Shown here piece by piece: positions 1 through 5,591 of a stretch of 8,262 nt of DNA. Positions within the stretch are counted from its first letter, which is position 1. Each line of letters starts with the position of its first letter. Both the position numbers and the translations under genes were made by a program. The notes under the pieces were generated by a model. It saw only the letters and a program-made list of their open reading frames with translations, made no database searches and had not been told where the DNA came from. Source of the DNA: an uncultured Selenomonadales bacterium (lineage in GTDB: Bacteria > Bacillota > Negativicutes > Selenomonadales > Selenomonadaceae); the NCBI GenBank assembly GCA_937910665.1, contig CALEPR010000037.1, positions 1 through 8,262 on the forward strand, given 5' to 3'.

Positions 1-55
1 CTGGCGCAATAGAATTAATTTGCACGATAATCTCGGAAGGAATTGAAGTTTTTTC
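1..55 (+). repeat. Terminal direct repeat, left copy (circular contig overlap)
   Basis: This segment is identical over 55 bases to 8208-8262 at the other end of the window. The length matches a common assembler k-mer, and a coding frame is continuous across the joint. I read it as an artefact of linearising a circular molecule, not as a biological terminal repeat. Confidence 0.95.
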
Positions 56-61
56 ATTCAT
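1..61 (-). CDS. N-terminal 5' end of the primase-helicase gene (wraps the circular joint)
   Basis: Bases 1-55 repeat 8208-8262, so this segment is the start of the gene that ends at 5659. The ATG at 61-59 adds twelve residues (MNEKTSIPSEII) ahead of the GTG at 8232. It is preceded by GAGGTGA at 77-71, nine bases upstream, which is a good ribosome binding site; the GTG has no comparable one. The start codon overlaps the stop of a short upstream ORF as ATGA. Confidence 0.88.
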   Translation of the reverse strand, partial: MNEKTSIPSEIIVQINSIAP

Positions 62-132
62 ATGCTAAAATCACCTCGTTGAATAGTGTTCGAAGGGATG
101 CCCGCTGATGAAGCGGGCATTTCTGCATTCAT
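58..132 (-). CDS. Possible 24-residue leader peptide coupled to the replication gene
   Basis: An ATG at 132-130 opens a 24-codon frame (MNAEMPASSAGIP...) ending in TGA at 60-58. That stop overlaps the ATG of the primase-helicase as ATGA, the usual geometry for translational coupling. The start context (AAGTGATTTTTATGAATG) resembles that of the main gene (AGGTGATTTTAGCATATGAATG), but its Shine-Dalgarno is weak. The frame runs through the hairpin at 98-120, so ribosomes on it would melt that structure. I know no homologue. Chance occurrence of so short a frame is quite possible. Confidence 0.35.
   Translation of the reverse strand: MNAEMPASSAGIPSNTIQRGDFSI
98..120. promoter_or_regulatory. 9-bp stem-loop in the leader of the replication gene
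   Basis: ATGCCCGCT at 98-106 and AGCGGGCAT at 112-120 pair perfectly around the loop GATGA. Read on the minus strand it has no U run after it and lies about 20 bases before the Shine-Dalgarno of the replication gene, so it is not a normal terminator for that transcript. On the plus strand it is followed by TTTCT, which would make only a weak terminator. A role as a leader element or translational regulator is inference. Confidence 0.5.
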
Positions 133-172
133 AAAAATCACTTGCCTTTCAATGGTAGGTAGATTAAAATAC

Positions 173-279
173 GCAAAGTGGCGTCGCACCAGCAACGTTT
201 CAGCGGTTATAATTCGGTTCGAGACTACAACCGAATTATAACGGTTTGAAACAGCAAGTGCAACGCCTTTTAACTTTGC
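173..279. repeat. Large imperfect palindrome between mob and the replication gene
   Basis: The core is a perfect 14-bp stem, GTTATAATTCGGTT at 206-219 against 229-242, with a 9-base loop. Outside it, further paired blocks keep the same order: GTTTCA 197-202 with TGAAAC 247-252, GGCGTCGCAC 180-189 with GTGCAACGCC 258-267 (one mismatch), and GCAAAGT 173-179 with ACTTTGC 273-279. About 36 base pairs align through bulges. Candidates are an operator, a single-strand initiation site used after transfer or replication, or a termination structure after mob. The sequence alone does not choose. Confidence 0.8.
235..263 (-). promoter_or_regulatory. Candidate promoter for the leader and replication gene
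   Basis: On the minus strand TTGCAC (263-258) is followed after 17 bases by a perfect TATAAT (240-235). The -35 matches the consensus at only three of six positions. Transcription would begin near 228, inside the loop of the large palindrome, and leave a leader of about 165 nt before the replication start. The mirror arm carries another TATAAT on the plus strand at 208-213, with no good -35. Confidence 0.5.
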
Positions 280-291
280 AAATACTGCTTA

Positions 292-1617
292 TTATCGACC
301 GAGGGGATGGCGTTCAAGTTTGTGAAGTAACTCCCAGTTTATAGAATTCCAGTCAAAGTTTCGTAAAACAGGCGAATCGAGTTCGACTGAGGTTGATTGG
401 GAAATTTGAGAATAATCGGTTTGAGACGTTTTAGGGGGTTTCCACGACGGCGATGGTATCTGTGGTACTAAATGAAGCTTAAACTGGCGTTTGGCAGCTT
501 CTAAGACGTTTCTGACGTGGTTTTGAACGTCGTGGACACCGATATACTCTAAGTGGGCGACCATGATCTCAGCGGTTTTTTGAAAATTGCCGTTAGTAGC
601 GAGAAAGACCTTGAGAGTCATACGATTAATGTCGTGGCAATATTGAGTGAACTCCACTTGTAATTTTGAAATTTCTGCGTCGATTTTTTGACGCCAAGCT
701 TTGGGAGCGGAAGTGTAGAGTTTAGTCGCCTCATCGAGCTTATAGAATTTGCGAAAGAACTCGTCGGCGTCTGATTTGTAAAGCGATAAATCGTGAGCCA
801 ATTTTTGATTATCAGCTTGTAGAGAGCGGACAGCGGCAGTCGCTTTGATTCCGTCTTCCGCGACCTGTTTGAGAAAGAGAAATTGGTCGGTAGGGAGTTG
901 CATGGTATCGGTATCTTCAGAAGAAAAGAGAAATCCGGTGGAGGCAAAATGTGCTGAATCTGTGGCTTGCTGTAATTTTTGAAGTGAGAGGCGGGCAAAG
1001 TCCAAATCAGAAACGAACTGTTCCGCTTCCAGTTTAGTTTGACGACATTTAAACTGTTGAAGAGGCAGATATTTTTTAGAATGGTGTTCACCACGCTCAA
1101 GCCCGTAGGATTTGGAAACGGAAATGTGAAAGTCAGATTGAAGGCGTTCAAGAGATTTAGGAGTGAATAAGGATTTAGCCGACAGGCGCCCATCGACAGT
1201 GACAGGAACAACGCCGACATGAATGTGTGGAGTAGCCTCGTCCATATGGCACTGACAGTACATGACATTTTCTTTGCCATAGCGGCATTGAATGAAATGA
1301 AGCGAGTCGCGAAAATATTGTTCACGTAGTTCGGAATCCATGGCAAGCATGAAATCAGGGGAAGCGGAAACAACGAAATCGACTATCCCGACGGCGTCCG
1401 ACCGAGGACGCTTTTTTAAGTTAAGCTGCTTAATTCTTGAATTGACACGCTGAGTCAAATTTTCTGGACTCAGTTCCTCAACGCAGCAATTGAGATGAGA
1501 ACGAGACAAATCGATATTCGGATTAGTTTTGACGCGGTCACGGTCGAGAAGGTGATGGCACATACCGCCTAAACCGTTGAGTTTGACCTTGCCGACAATG
1601 ATATGTTGAAAGCTCAT
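292..1617 (-). CDS. mob: MOBV-family relaxase (Mob/Pre plasmid mobilization protein)
   Basis: This enzyme should nick oriT and lead the strand during mobilization by a helper conjugation system. It has 441 residues, close to the size of MobM-type relaxases. The N-terminal third holds the family motifs: LGGMCHHLLDRDRV with His21/His22 where MobM of pMV158 has its catalytic His22; NPNIDLSRSHLN at about 32-43; and HMDEATPHIHVGVVP at 124-138, whose His124, Glu127, His131 and His133 correspond to the metal-binding set. The middle, about 255-330, is rich in charged helix and may be a coiled coil for dimerisation. The C-terminus is not conserved in any way I recognise. The start ATG has AAGGAGG eight bases upstream, and that site is buried in a hairpin. 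No coupling protein or mating-pair genes are present, so the plasmid is mobilizable, not self-transmissible. Confidence 0.95.
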   Translation of the reverse strand: MSFQHIIVGKVKLNGLGGMCHHLLDRDRVKTNPNIDLSRSHLNCCVEELSPENLTQRVNSRIKQLNLKKRPRSDAVGIVDFVVSASPDFMLAMDSELREQYFRDSLHFIQCRYGKENVMYCQCHMDEATPHIHVGVVPVTVDGRLSAKSLFTPKSLERLQSDFHISVSKSYGLERGEHHSKKYLPLQQFKCRQTKLEAEQFVSDLDFARLSLQKLQQATDSAHFASTGFLFSSEDTDTMQLPTDQFLFLKQVAEDGIKATAAVRSLQADNQKLAHDLSLYKSDADEFFRKFYKLDEATKLYTSAPKAWRQKIDAEISKLQVEFTQYCHDINRMTLKVFLATNGNFQKTAEIMVAHLEYIGVHDVQNHVRNVLEAAKRQFKLHLVPQIPSPSWKPPKTSQTDYSQISQSTSVELDSPVLRNFDWNSINWELLHKLERHPLGR

Positions 1618-1657
1618 AAAAAAAACCTCCTTAAGTGCAGAATAGCACGAAGGAGGT
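1618..1657 (-). terminator. Terminator-like hairpin that sequesters the mob ribosome binding site
   Basis: On the minus-strand RNA, ACCUCCUU (1657-1650) pairs with AAGGAGGU (1632-1625), and inside it GUGC (1648-1645) pairs with GCAC (1638-1635) around the loop UAUUCU. The 3' arm is the Shine-Dalgarno sequence of mob. It is followed by U residues reaching to the ATG at 1617, eight in all counting the last base of the stem. The element has both features of an intrinsic terminator (stem plus U tract) and of an RBS-masking hairpin. Either reading predicts low mob expression from transcripts that start upstream of 1657. Confidence 0.75.
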
Positions 1658-1688
1658 CGCCGAAAATCTTATGTTTTTGCAAAAATCT

Positions 1689-1730
1689 GTGTGACAGGTA
1701 TAACCCGTTATACCTGCCTACGGCAGGTAC
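1689..1730. other. Candidate oriT: two overlapping, mutually exclusive hairpins upstream of mob
   Basis: CAGGTATAAC (1695-1704) pairs with GTTATACCTG (1707-1716) around CC, and TACCTGCC (1711-1718) pairs with GGCAGGTA (1722-1729) around TAC. They share bases 1711-1716, so only one can form at a time. MOBV relaxases act at hairpins just upstream of their own gene. In pMV158 the nick lies in GTGTG next to TTATAC, and both strings occur here (GTGTG at 1689-1693, TTATAC at 1708-1713), though in a different arrangement. The nick site is not determined. Confidence 0.5.
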
Positions 1731-1747
1731 GGGGAACGAAGATGCTT

Positions 1748-2158
1748 TCAAGCCGTCTCGCCTGTTAATTTACCGATACTAATTCCAGCAATCTGGTCGG
1801 TAAAAAGTGTGATGACGCCGTAGTTCAATCTTGCTTGCGGATTTGCAAAAGGAACAATGACTACGTCTTTTAAAAGCAACGTCTTGCACTCGTTGATAAC
1901 AGGTGTTTCAGGAGGAATTTTTTGAAGTTCCGAATCTCTTACCTGCAACACAGCTTTAGCAATAGATTCGCCTACAGATTCTTGCTCATCAACTTTGCAG
2001 ATGATTTGCCCAAAATTGGTGAGAATAATTACGCAATTATCCTTAAGAACCGCATCTGATTTTTCTTGTAAAGCCTTTAACGCACAACGAAAAGCCTCAA
2101 ACGTCATCGCACGTACGTCGATAGATTTGCCGAGAGTCCCCAGTGAGTTTTCATTCAT
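1748..2158 (-). CDS. Hypothetical protein, 136 residues, own promoter
   Basis: I do not recognise this protein. The likely start is the ATG at 2158-2156, because AAGGAGGTGA lies just upstream; a GTG at 2167 in the same frame is part of that ribosome binding site. The product has no signal peptide, membrane segment or cysteine motif. It shows alternating helix and strand stretches (for example CVIILTNFGQIICKV at about 42-56 and LLLKDVVIVPF further on), consistent with a small soluble alpha/beta fold. It lies between the R-M operon and mob, with its own promoter at 2180-2207 and 130 bp before mob, so it may belong to mobilization, copy control or cargo. No function can be assigned from sequence. 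Confidence 0.75.
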   Translation of the reverse strand: MNENSLGTLGKSIDVRAMTFEAFRCALKALQEKSDAVLKDNCVIILTNFGQIICKVDEQESVGESIAKAVLQVRDSELQKIPPETPVINECKTLLLKDVVIVPFANPQARLNYGVITLFTDQIAGISIGKLTGETA

Positions 2159-2179
2159 CAGTATCACCTCCTTTGAGAT

Positions 2180-2207
2180 ATAATATCACAAAAGCAAAAA
2201 ATTTCAA
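2180..2207 (-). promoter_or_regulatory. Promoter of the 136-residue hypothetical gene
   Basis: Minus-strand TTGAAA (2207-2202), a 16-base spacer and TATTAT (2185-2180) form a sigma-70/sigma-A type promoter. Transcription would start close to the AAGGAGG Shine-Dalgarno, giving a very short leader. No convincing terminator separates it from vsr; the nearest structure is a weak 6-bp stem at 2222-2238. Confidence 0.65.
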
Positions 2208-2274
2208 CATACAATCCACGGATATTGACGGGCAATATACTGCCACTACAAATGACGACAAAATAATGATTTTG

Positions 2275-2727
2275 CTATAGTTCCCAATAAAGTTCTATCG
2301 ATAGTTCTAAAAAATTTTTGATTTCGGCGAGAACATCCTGCTCAAAAGTTTCGTCCTTCATCATTTTTCGTACGGTACATTCCCACACGACCAGAACGCG
2401 AATATTTTCCGCCTTCAACTGCTCCCGTACGACAGAATCGCGCCGGAGATTTTTGTTGAACTTCTCGATCCAGAATTGCACATTGCTTTTCGGCGTATAC
2501 GCGTACTTACAGCCCTCGTGACGGTGCCAGAAACACCCGTGAACGAATATCGCGATCCTTTTTTTCGTGAAGTATAAATCCGGTTTGCCGGACACCAGAG
2601 GATAATTCACCCTGTACCTGAAGCCATTTCGATGAAGCAGCGAACGAAGAAACAACTCCGGCTTTGTGTTCCGAGAACGAATTTTTGACATATTTTCACT
2701 GCGTTTTGCCTTGGACTTTATATCCAT
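2275..2727 (-). CDS. vsr: Very short patch repair endonuclease Vsr
   Basis: Vsr nicks next to the T of T:G mismatches that arise when 5-methylcytosine deaminates in Dcm-type sites, starting repair back to C:G. The 150-residue product is close to the 156 of E. coli Vsr. Visible family motifs are RSENMSKIRSRNTKPEL (9-25) with Glu24, GKPDLYF with the catalytic-type Asp50, and FVHGCFWHRHEGC (61-73) with His63, Cys65, Trp67, His68, His70 and Cys73. VWEC near the end places Cys117 where the fourth zinc ligand is expected. All key residues are present, so it looks functional. It starts 18 bp after the nuclease gene with GAGAGG as ribosome binding site, making it the third gene of the R-M operon. Its presence supports a CCWGG-type cytosine-5 methylation specificity upstream. 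Confidence 0.96.
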   Translation of the reverse strand: MDIKSKAKRSENMSKIRSRNTKPELFLRSLLHRNGFRYRVNYPLVSGKPDLYFTKKRIAIFVHGCFWHRHEGCKYAYTPKSNVQFWIEKFNKNLRRDSVVREQLKAENIRVLVVWECTVRKMMKDETFEQDVLAEIKNFLELSIELYWEL

Positions 2728-2745
2728 CAGACTACCTCTCGACCG

Positions 2746-3960
2746 CTAGAAATTGAACGCCCGCTGACGAAATTCCAGCATTTCTATGAAACTGGCAACG
2801 CTCATTAAATTTTCTTGCTGAGATTCTGGGTACGTCGCCTGAATTTCAAGCGGTATAACGAGCTGTAAGCGCCTGGAACGCATTTCATCAAGCTGACTGG
2901 TACTTATCCCTGCCTCAAGCGTCAGAAGGTGCTTCTCGGCGATTCTGTCGGCTTCTGACAGCACTTGCCGCCAACGATCCTTGCAGGTACTTTTGACGCC
3001 GAGCATGGTCAGCTTCCTCGTATCAAACCCGACATCATGATAGGCGCATATGCTGGGGAAAATAAAATCCGGCTTGGATTTGTGCTCAGTAGTCTTATTG
3101 CGTTCATACTGAATGTGCCGCGCGATAAAGAGCTGTTCCACATGATTTTCCAGCGAGCGTCCGGCGCGACTTTTCCGCCGGTTGAGTGCCGACAACGCGA
3201 ATTGAAAAAACTGGTCGACGTCATTCCCAAATCCCGCTGCAATCTGCGCCGACACCAGGTGCCTTTCAAACGTGCGAAACAGTCGCTCTTCACGCTCAAC
3301 CCAATTCAGCAACACTAAATCCGGCGCGTCCAGAGCATTAATGTCCCCTGCCAGCGTATCTCGCGCATAAGCTGAAAATTCTTCCGTCGTCGGAAACTGA
3401 TTGCCGAATCTGGCGAGCATGTCGTCGAGATAATTTTCTTCACGGTCCTCGACATGGATCCCAATGTGTTCCAAAATTGTTCTCGAGACGTAGTTCAGCC
3501 GGTCGTGCTCGTCGTCCAGATTATCGCGGACTGAAAATGCCGCCGACACGTCGAGACCAAAAAGCCACGCCAGCTGTTCACTGATTCTGGAATTAGCCTC
3601 TGCCACGATCACCGTAACGGTCTGATCCTGCTTCAGCCCGATAAAAACAACGTCGCCCGCAGCTGAACAATCTGAGACACCGTTCGTTTGAAAATACAGC
3701 CGGTATTCCGAACGAGAAGGATGTTTCTCACGGGCGTCGTACCACGTCAGAAAGCCCGTATCCTTCACCGGCTCGTCATCTTCGTCATTCAAGTACAGGA
3801 ACTGGGCGGCAAATGTCTTCCTGCCCGTCCCGAAAATTTTTTTCAGATCACCGGCGCCATTGAACTCGTGCTGGTGACTTCTGGACATGTCAGTCTCAAC
3901 CGCACTGAGTGTCTTAGCGGCGACTCCCAGAAAATATTCCGCCAAATACCCTCGTTTCAT
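2746..3960 (-). CDS. EcoRII-type restriction endonuclease
   Basis: This is the restriction partner of the adjacent methyltransferase and should cut unmethylated CCWGG DNA. It is 404 residues, the length of EcoRII itself. The N-terminal half corresponds to the EcoRII effector domain (for example the region around FLTWYDAREKHPSRSEYRLYF, 70-90). The C-terminal catalytic domain carries SRAGRSLENHVEQLF with Glu271, KPDFIFP with Asp298, Tyr307, and GVKSTCKDRWRQ with Lys323, Lys327 and Arg329, which line up within a residue of the EcoRII active-site residues. No frameshift or missing catalytic residue is seen. It starts 2 bp after the methyltransferase stop (TGA-GA-ATG), so translation is probably coupled and delayed relative to the methyltransferase. 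Exact specificity (CCWGG or CCNGG) cannot be fixed from sequence alone. Confidence 0.93.
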   Translation of the reverse strand: MKRGYLAEYFLGVAAKTLSAVETDMSRSHQHEFNGAGDLKKIFGTGRKTFAAQFLYLNDEDDEPVKDTGFLTWYDAREKHPSRSEYRLYFQTNGVSDCSAAGDVVFIGLKQDQTVTVIVAEANSRISEQLAWLFGLDVSAAFSVRDNLDDEHDRLNYVSRTILEHIGIHVEDREENYLDDMLARFGNQFPTTEEFSAYARDTLAGDINALDAPDLVLLNWVEREERLFRTFERHLVSAQIAAGFGNDVDQFFQFALSALNRRKSRAGRSLENHVEQLFIARHIQYERNKTTEHKSKPDFIFPSICAYHDVGFDTRKLTMLGVKSTCKDRWRQVLSEADRIAEKHLLTLEAGISTSQLDEMRSRRLQLVIPLEIQATYPESQQENLMSVASFIEMLEFRQRAFNF

Positions 3961-3962
3961 TC

Positions 3963-5006
3963 TCAGACCGCCTTTCTGAGTGACAAAGTTCCCGTCGAGA
4001 TGATGTACGGCTCCATTAGACGGGCAACCGCAGTCATTGCCGGAACCACCACAGAATTTCCGAACTGCCGATATGCCTGCGTGTCTGAAACGACGATCTT
4101 AAAATCATCGCTGAACCCCATCAATCTGGCGCATTCGCGCGGCGTCAGACGACGTGGGGTTTTATTTTTGCCTCTGGACACGAGAATTTCAGAACCGTCC
4201 TTGTAGTAGCGAGCCGACAGCGTCCGCGCCACATCGTCCGCCGTCACCAGACCGTAGCCGAAGCCGTTACCCTTCGCCCTGTGTTTCTCGGCATAAGCCT
4301 GCAGGTACTGCCACAATCTGTCGCTGAGGAAATATTTCGAGTTGACCGTCGCATTTGTTCCCGCCGTGAACGGAGCTTCAGGCAATTCGGTACCGTCTTC
4401 AGGGTGAAGAATTGTCTGCAATTTCGGACTCGCCGCCGGCAATTGGAGCGCGTCGAACGAAAAGCCCGTCGCGTGTTTGAAACCGACTATGACAATTCGC
4501 TCGCGGTGCTGCGGAACCCAGTGCCTTCCGTCAATAACTTTCCAAGCAATGTGATAGCCCAGTTCGTCCTCAAGCGTACTTCTGATGATCTCAAACGTCT
4601 GTCCCCGATTATGCGACAACAGATTCTTGACATTTTCCAGCAAAAATGCCTGCGGGCGCTTCTCCTTGAGGATCCGCGCAACATCGAAAAACAAAGTCCC
4701 CTGCGTCGCACATTCAAAGCCGTGCGGCTGTCCGAGGGAATTTTTTTTTGAGACACCGGCAATCGAAAACGGCTGGCAGGGAAAACCCGCGAGCAGGACA
4801 TCATGATCCGGCACGCTGCTGGCGGGGAACGGCACAATATCTCCGATGAATTGCCCGTCCGCTCCAAAATTAGCAAGGTACGTCTTTTTAGACCACTCGT
4901 TGTACTCGCTCGTAAAAATGCAGCGACCGCCGACAGCCTCGAAGGCGATACGTATGCCGCCTATTCCTGCGAACAAATCTATGAACGTAAAGTCCGCCAC
5001 ACGCAT
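3963..5006 (-). CDS. Dcm-like DNA (cytosine-5-)-methyltransferase of the EcoRII-type R-M system
   Basis: This enzyme methylates C5 of cytosine, protecting the plasmid and host from the nuclease encoded next. In 347 residues all main m5C motifs are visible: I FIDLFAGIGG (8-17), IV GFPCQPFS with nucleophile Cys77, VI ENV (124-126), VIII QHRER (166-170), IX RRLTPRECARLMGF and X QFGNSVVVPAM. The target domain contains KGNGFGYGLV and ARTLSARYYKDGSEIL, which I recognise from Dcm and M.EcoRII, so CCWGG is expected. Unlike those proteins, which have long N-terminal extensions, motif I begins at residue 8, so the N-terminal arm that lets M.EcoRII repress its own promoter is absent. The ATG at 5006 is only one or two bases after GAGGTG. 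The in-frame GTG at 5000 has better spacing (AGAGG, then 7 bases) and may be the true start. Confidence 0.95.
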   Translation of the reverse strand: MRVADFTFIDLFAGIGGIRIAFEAVGGRCIFTSEYNEWSKKTYLANFGADGQFIGDIVPFPASSVPDHDVLLAGFPCQPFSIAGVSKKNSLGQPHGFECATQGTLFFDVARILKEKRPQAFLLENVKNLLSHNRGQTFEIIRSTLEDELGYHIAWKVIDGRHWVPQHRERIVIVGFKHATGFSFDALQLPAASPKLQTILHPEDGTELPEAPFTAGTNATVNSKYFLSDRLWQYLQAYAEKHRAKGNGFGYGLVTADDVARTLSARYYKDGSEILVSRGKNKTPRRLTPRECARLMGFSDDFKIVVSDTQAYRQFGNSVVVPAMTAVARLMEPYIISTGTLSLRKAV

Positions 5007-5018
5007 TCACCTCTTCCG

Positions 5019-5042
5019 AAGTTTTGAGTGAAGTTTTGAGTG
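5019..5042 (+). repeat. Tandem 12-bp repeat AAGTTTTGAGTG x2 beside the methyltransferase start
   Basis: Two exact copies (5019-5030 and 5031-5042) stand directly upstream of the methyltransferase ribosome binding site. The core TTTTGAGTG recurs at 5319-5327 in the origin iteron cluster. A protein binding the origin repeats might also act here; this is inference. Confidence 0.75.
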
Positions 5043-5074
5043 AAGAAACTGAGTCTTGCACAGATTTCAGACAC

Positions 5075-5187
5075 GTCAAAACTAATTTTTGCCATTTTAC
5101 CCCACAAAAAGCGCGTAGTCAAAAAAAATCTCCAGAAAAAATTCAGAGTCAAAAAAAGGGTAGGTATAGAAAAAAGTCGTGTCAAAA
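5075..5187 (+). repeat. Four spaced GTCAAAA motifs in an A-rich tract
   Basis: GTCAAAA occurs at 5075, 5118, 5148 and 5181, at intervals of 43, 30 and 33 bases, roughly three or four helical turns. Two copies share a longer context with GCCATTTT just after. Possible roles are an AT-rich unwinding element beside the iterons or operator sites for the R-M promoter. One copy contains the complement of the -35 box. Confidence 0.5.
5094..5122 (-). promoter_or_regulatory. Promoter of the methyltransferase-nuclease-vsr operon
   Basis: Minus-strand TTGACT (5122-5117), a 17-base spacer and TAAAAT (5099-5094) match the housekeeping consensus well. Predicted transcription starts near 5087 and leaves a leader of about 80 nt containing the tandem 12-mer. 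The -35 lies in an A/T-rich tract and coincides with one of four GTCAAAA repeats. Confidence 0.7.
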
Positions 5188-5260
5188 CGCCATTTTTTTC
5201 TGGAAAATCTACAATGATTCGGGTGTTAAGGGATAGAAAGTTATAGAAAGTCCCAAAAAC

Positions 5261-5382
5261 CGCGTCGTGACGCCATCTATCGCCTTCGGATGGAGTTTGA
5301 GTGGAGTTTCGAGTGGACTTTTGAGTGGACAAAGTGGAGTTTTGAAAAAGTTTCTCCACTCGATTTTGTCGCGTACTGACGC
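5261..5382 (+). repeat. Pair of CGCGTNNTGACGC direct repeats
   Basis: CGCGTCGTGACGC (5261-5273) and CGCGTACTGACGC (5370-5382) differ only at the two central bases and are themselves near-palindromic. They flank cluster A, 109 bp apart. They may be binding sites for a plasmid or host factor; no known site is recognised. Confidence 0.5.
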
Positions 5383-5411
5383 GGTATAGTGGACAAAGTG
5401 GACAAAGTGGA
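5291..5411 (+). repeat. Iteron cluster A (AGTGGA units)
   Basis: Seven AGTGGA hexamers occur at 5300, 5312, 5324, 5333, 5388, 5397 and 5406, plus one inverted TCCACT at 5355. Units of the form TGGAGTTTTGAG repeat every 12 bp, then switch to TGGACAAAG repeating every 9 bp. The regular spacing and position after the replication gene mark them as iterons of the presumed origin. Confidence 0.8.
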
Positions 5412-5506
5412 GCTTTTTTCGTTTTCACACACGCCCAAAAATCATCATGTCAAATTTCGCGTTTTTTCCGTCGTGTTTAAAATTGTTTTTTGTTGACTTT
5501 GTAAAT

Positions 5507-5536
5507 TTATCCACTTTATCCACTTCCTCCACTTTT
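5507..5536 (+). repeat. Tandem DnaA-box-like repeats
   Basis: TTATCCACT occurs at 5507-5515 and 5516-5524, each matching the DnaA box TTATCCACA at eight of nine positions, followed by a degenerate third unit ending at about 5533-5536. The 9-bp period equals that of the surrounding iterons, so the iteron core (TCCACT) may itself derive from a DnaA box. This supports an origin in this region. Confidence 0.65.
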
Positions 5537-5591
5537 TCAGAAAATTCAAGGCTAAAAATGGCGTTAAATCAACAAGTGCGTATTTTCACCA

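Noticed and set aside
98..120. Hairpin as an intrinsic terminator before the replication gene
   Set aside because: On the minus strand the stem is followed by CCCTTCG, not a U run, and the nearest plus-strand gene does not exist.
618..1373. 251-codon plus-strand frame opposite mob
   Set aside because: It overlaps conserved relaxase motifs on the other strand and its product is an unlikely Phe/Leu/Ser-rich sequence.
2222..2238. ATATTG/CAATAT stem as the terminator of the R-M operon
   Set aside because: The stem is only six A/T-rich pairs with no U tract on the minus strand.
4739..4750. Long homopolymer run in the methyltransferase gene as a frameshift or phase-variation site
   Set aside because: The frame is intact through the run, and motifs IV and VI on either side are in frame. 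A variable tract cannot be claimed from one sequence.
4979..5428. 149-codon minus-strand frame through the intergenic region
   Set aside because: It overlaps the methyltransferase start in another frame, is built largely from the short repeats (STQKSTRNSTQ), and lacks a ribosome binding site.
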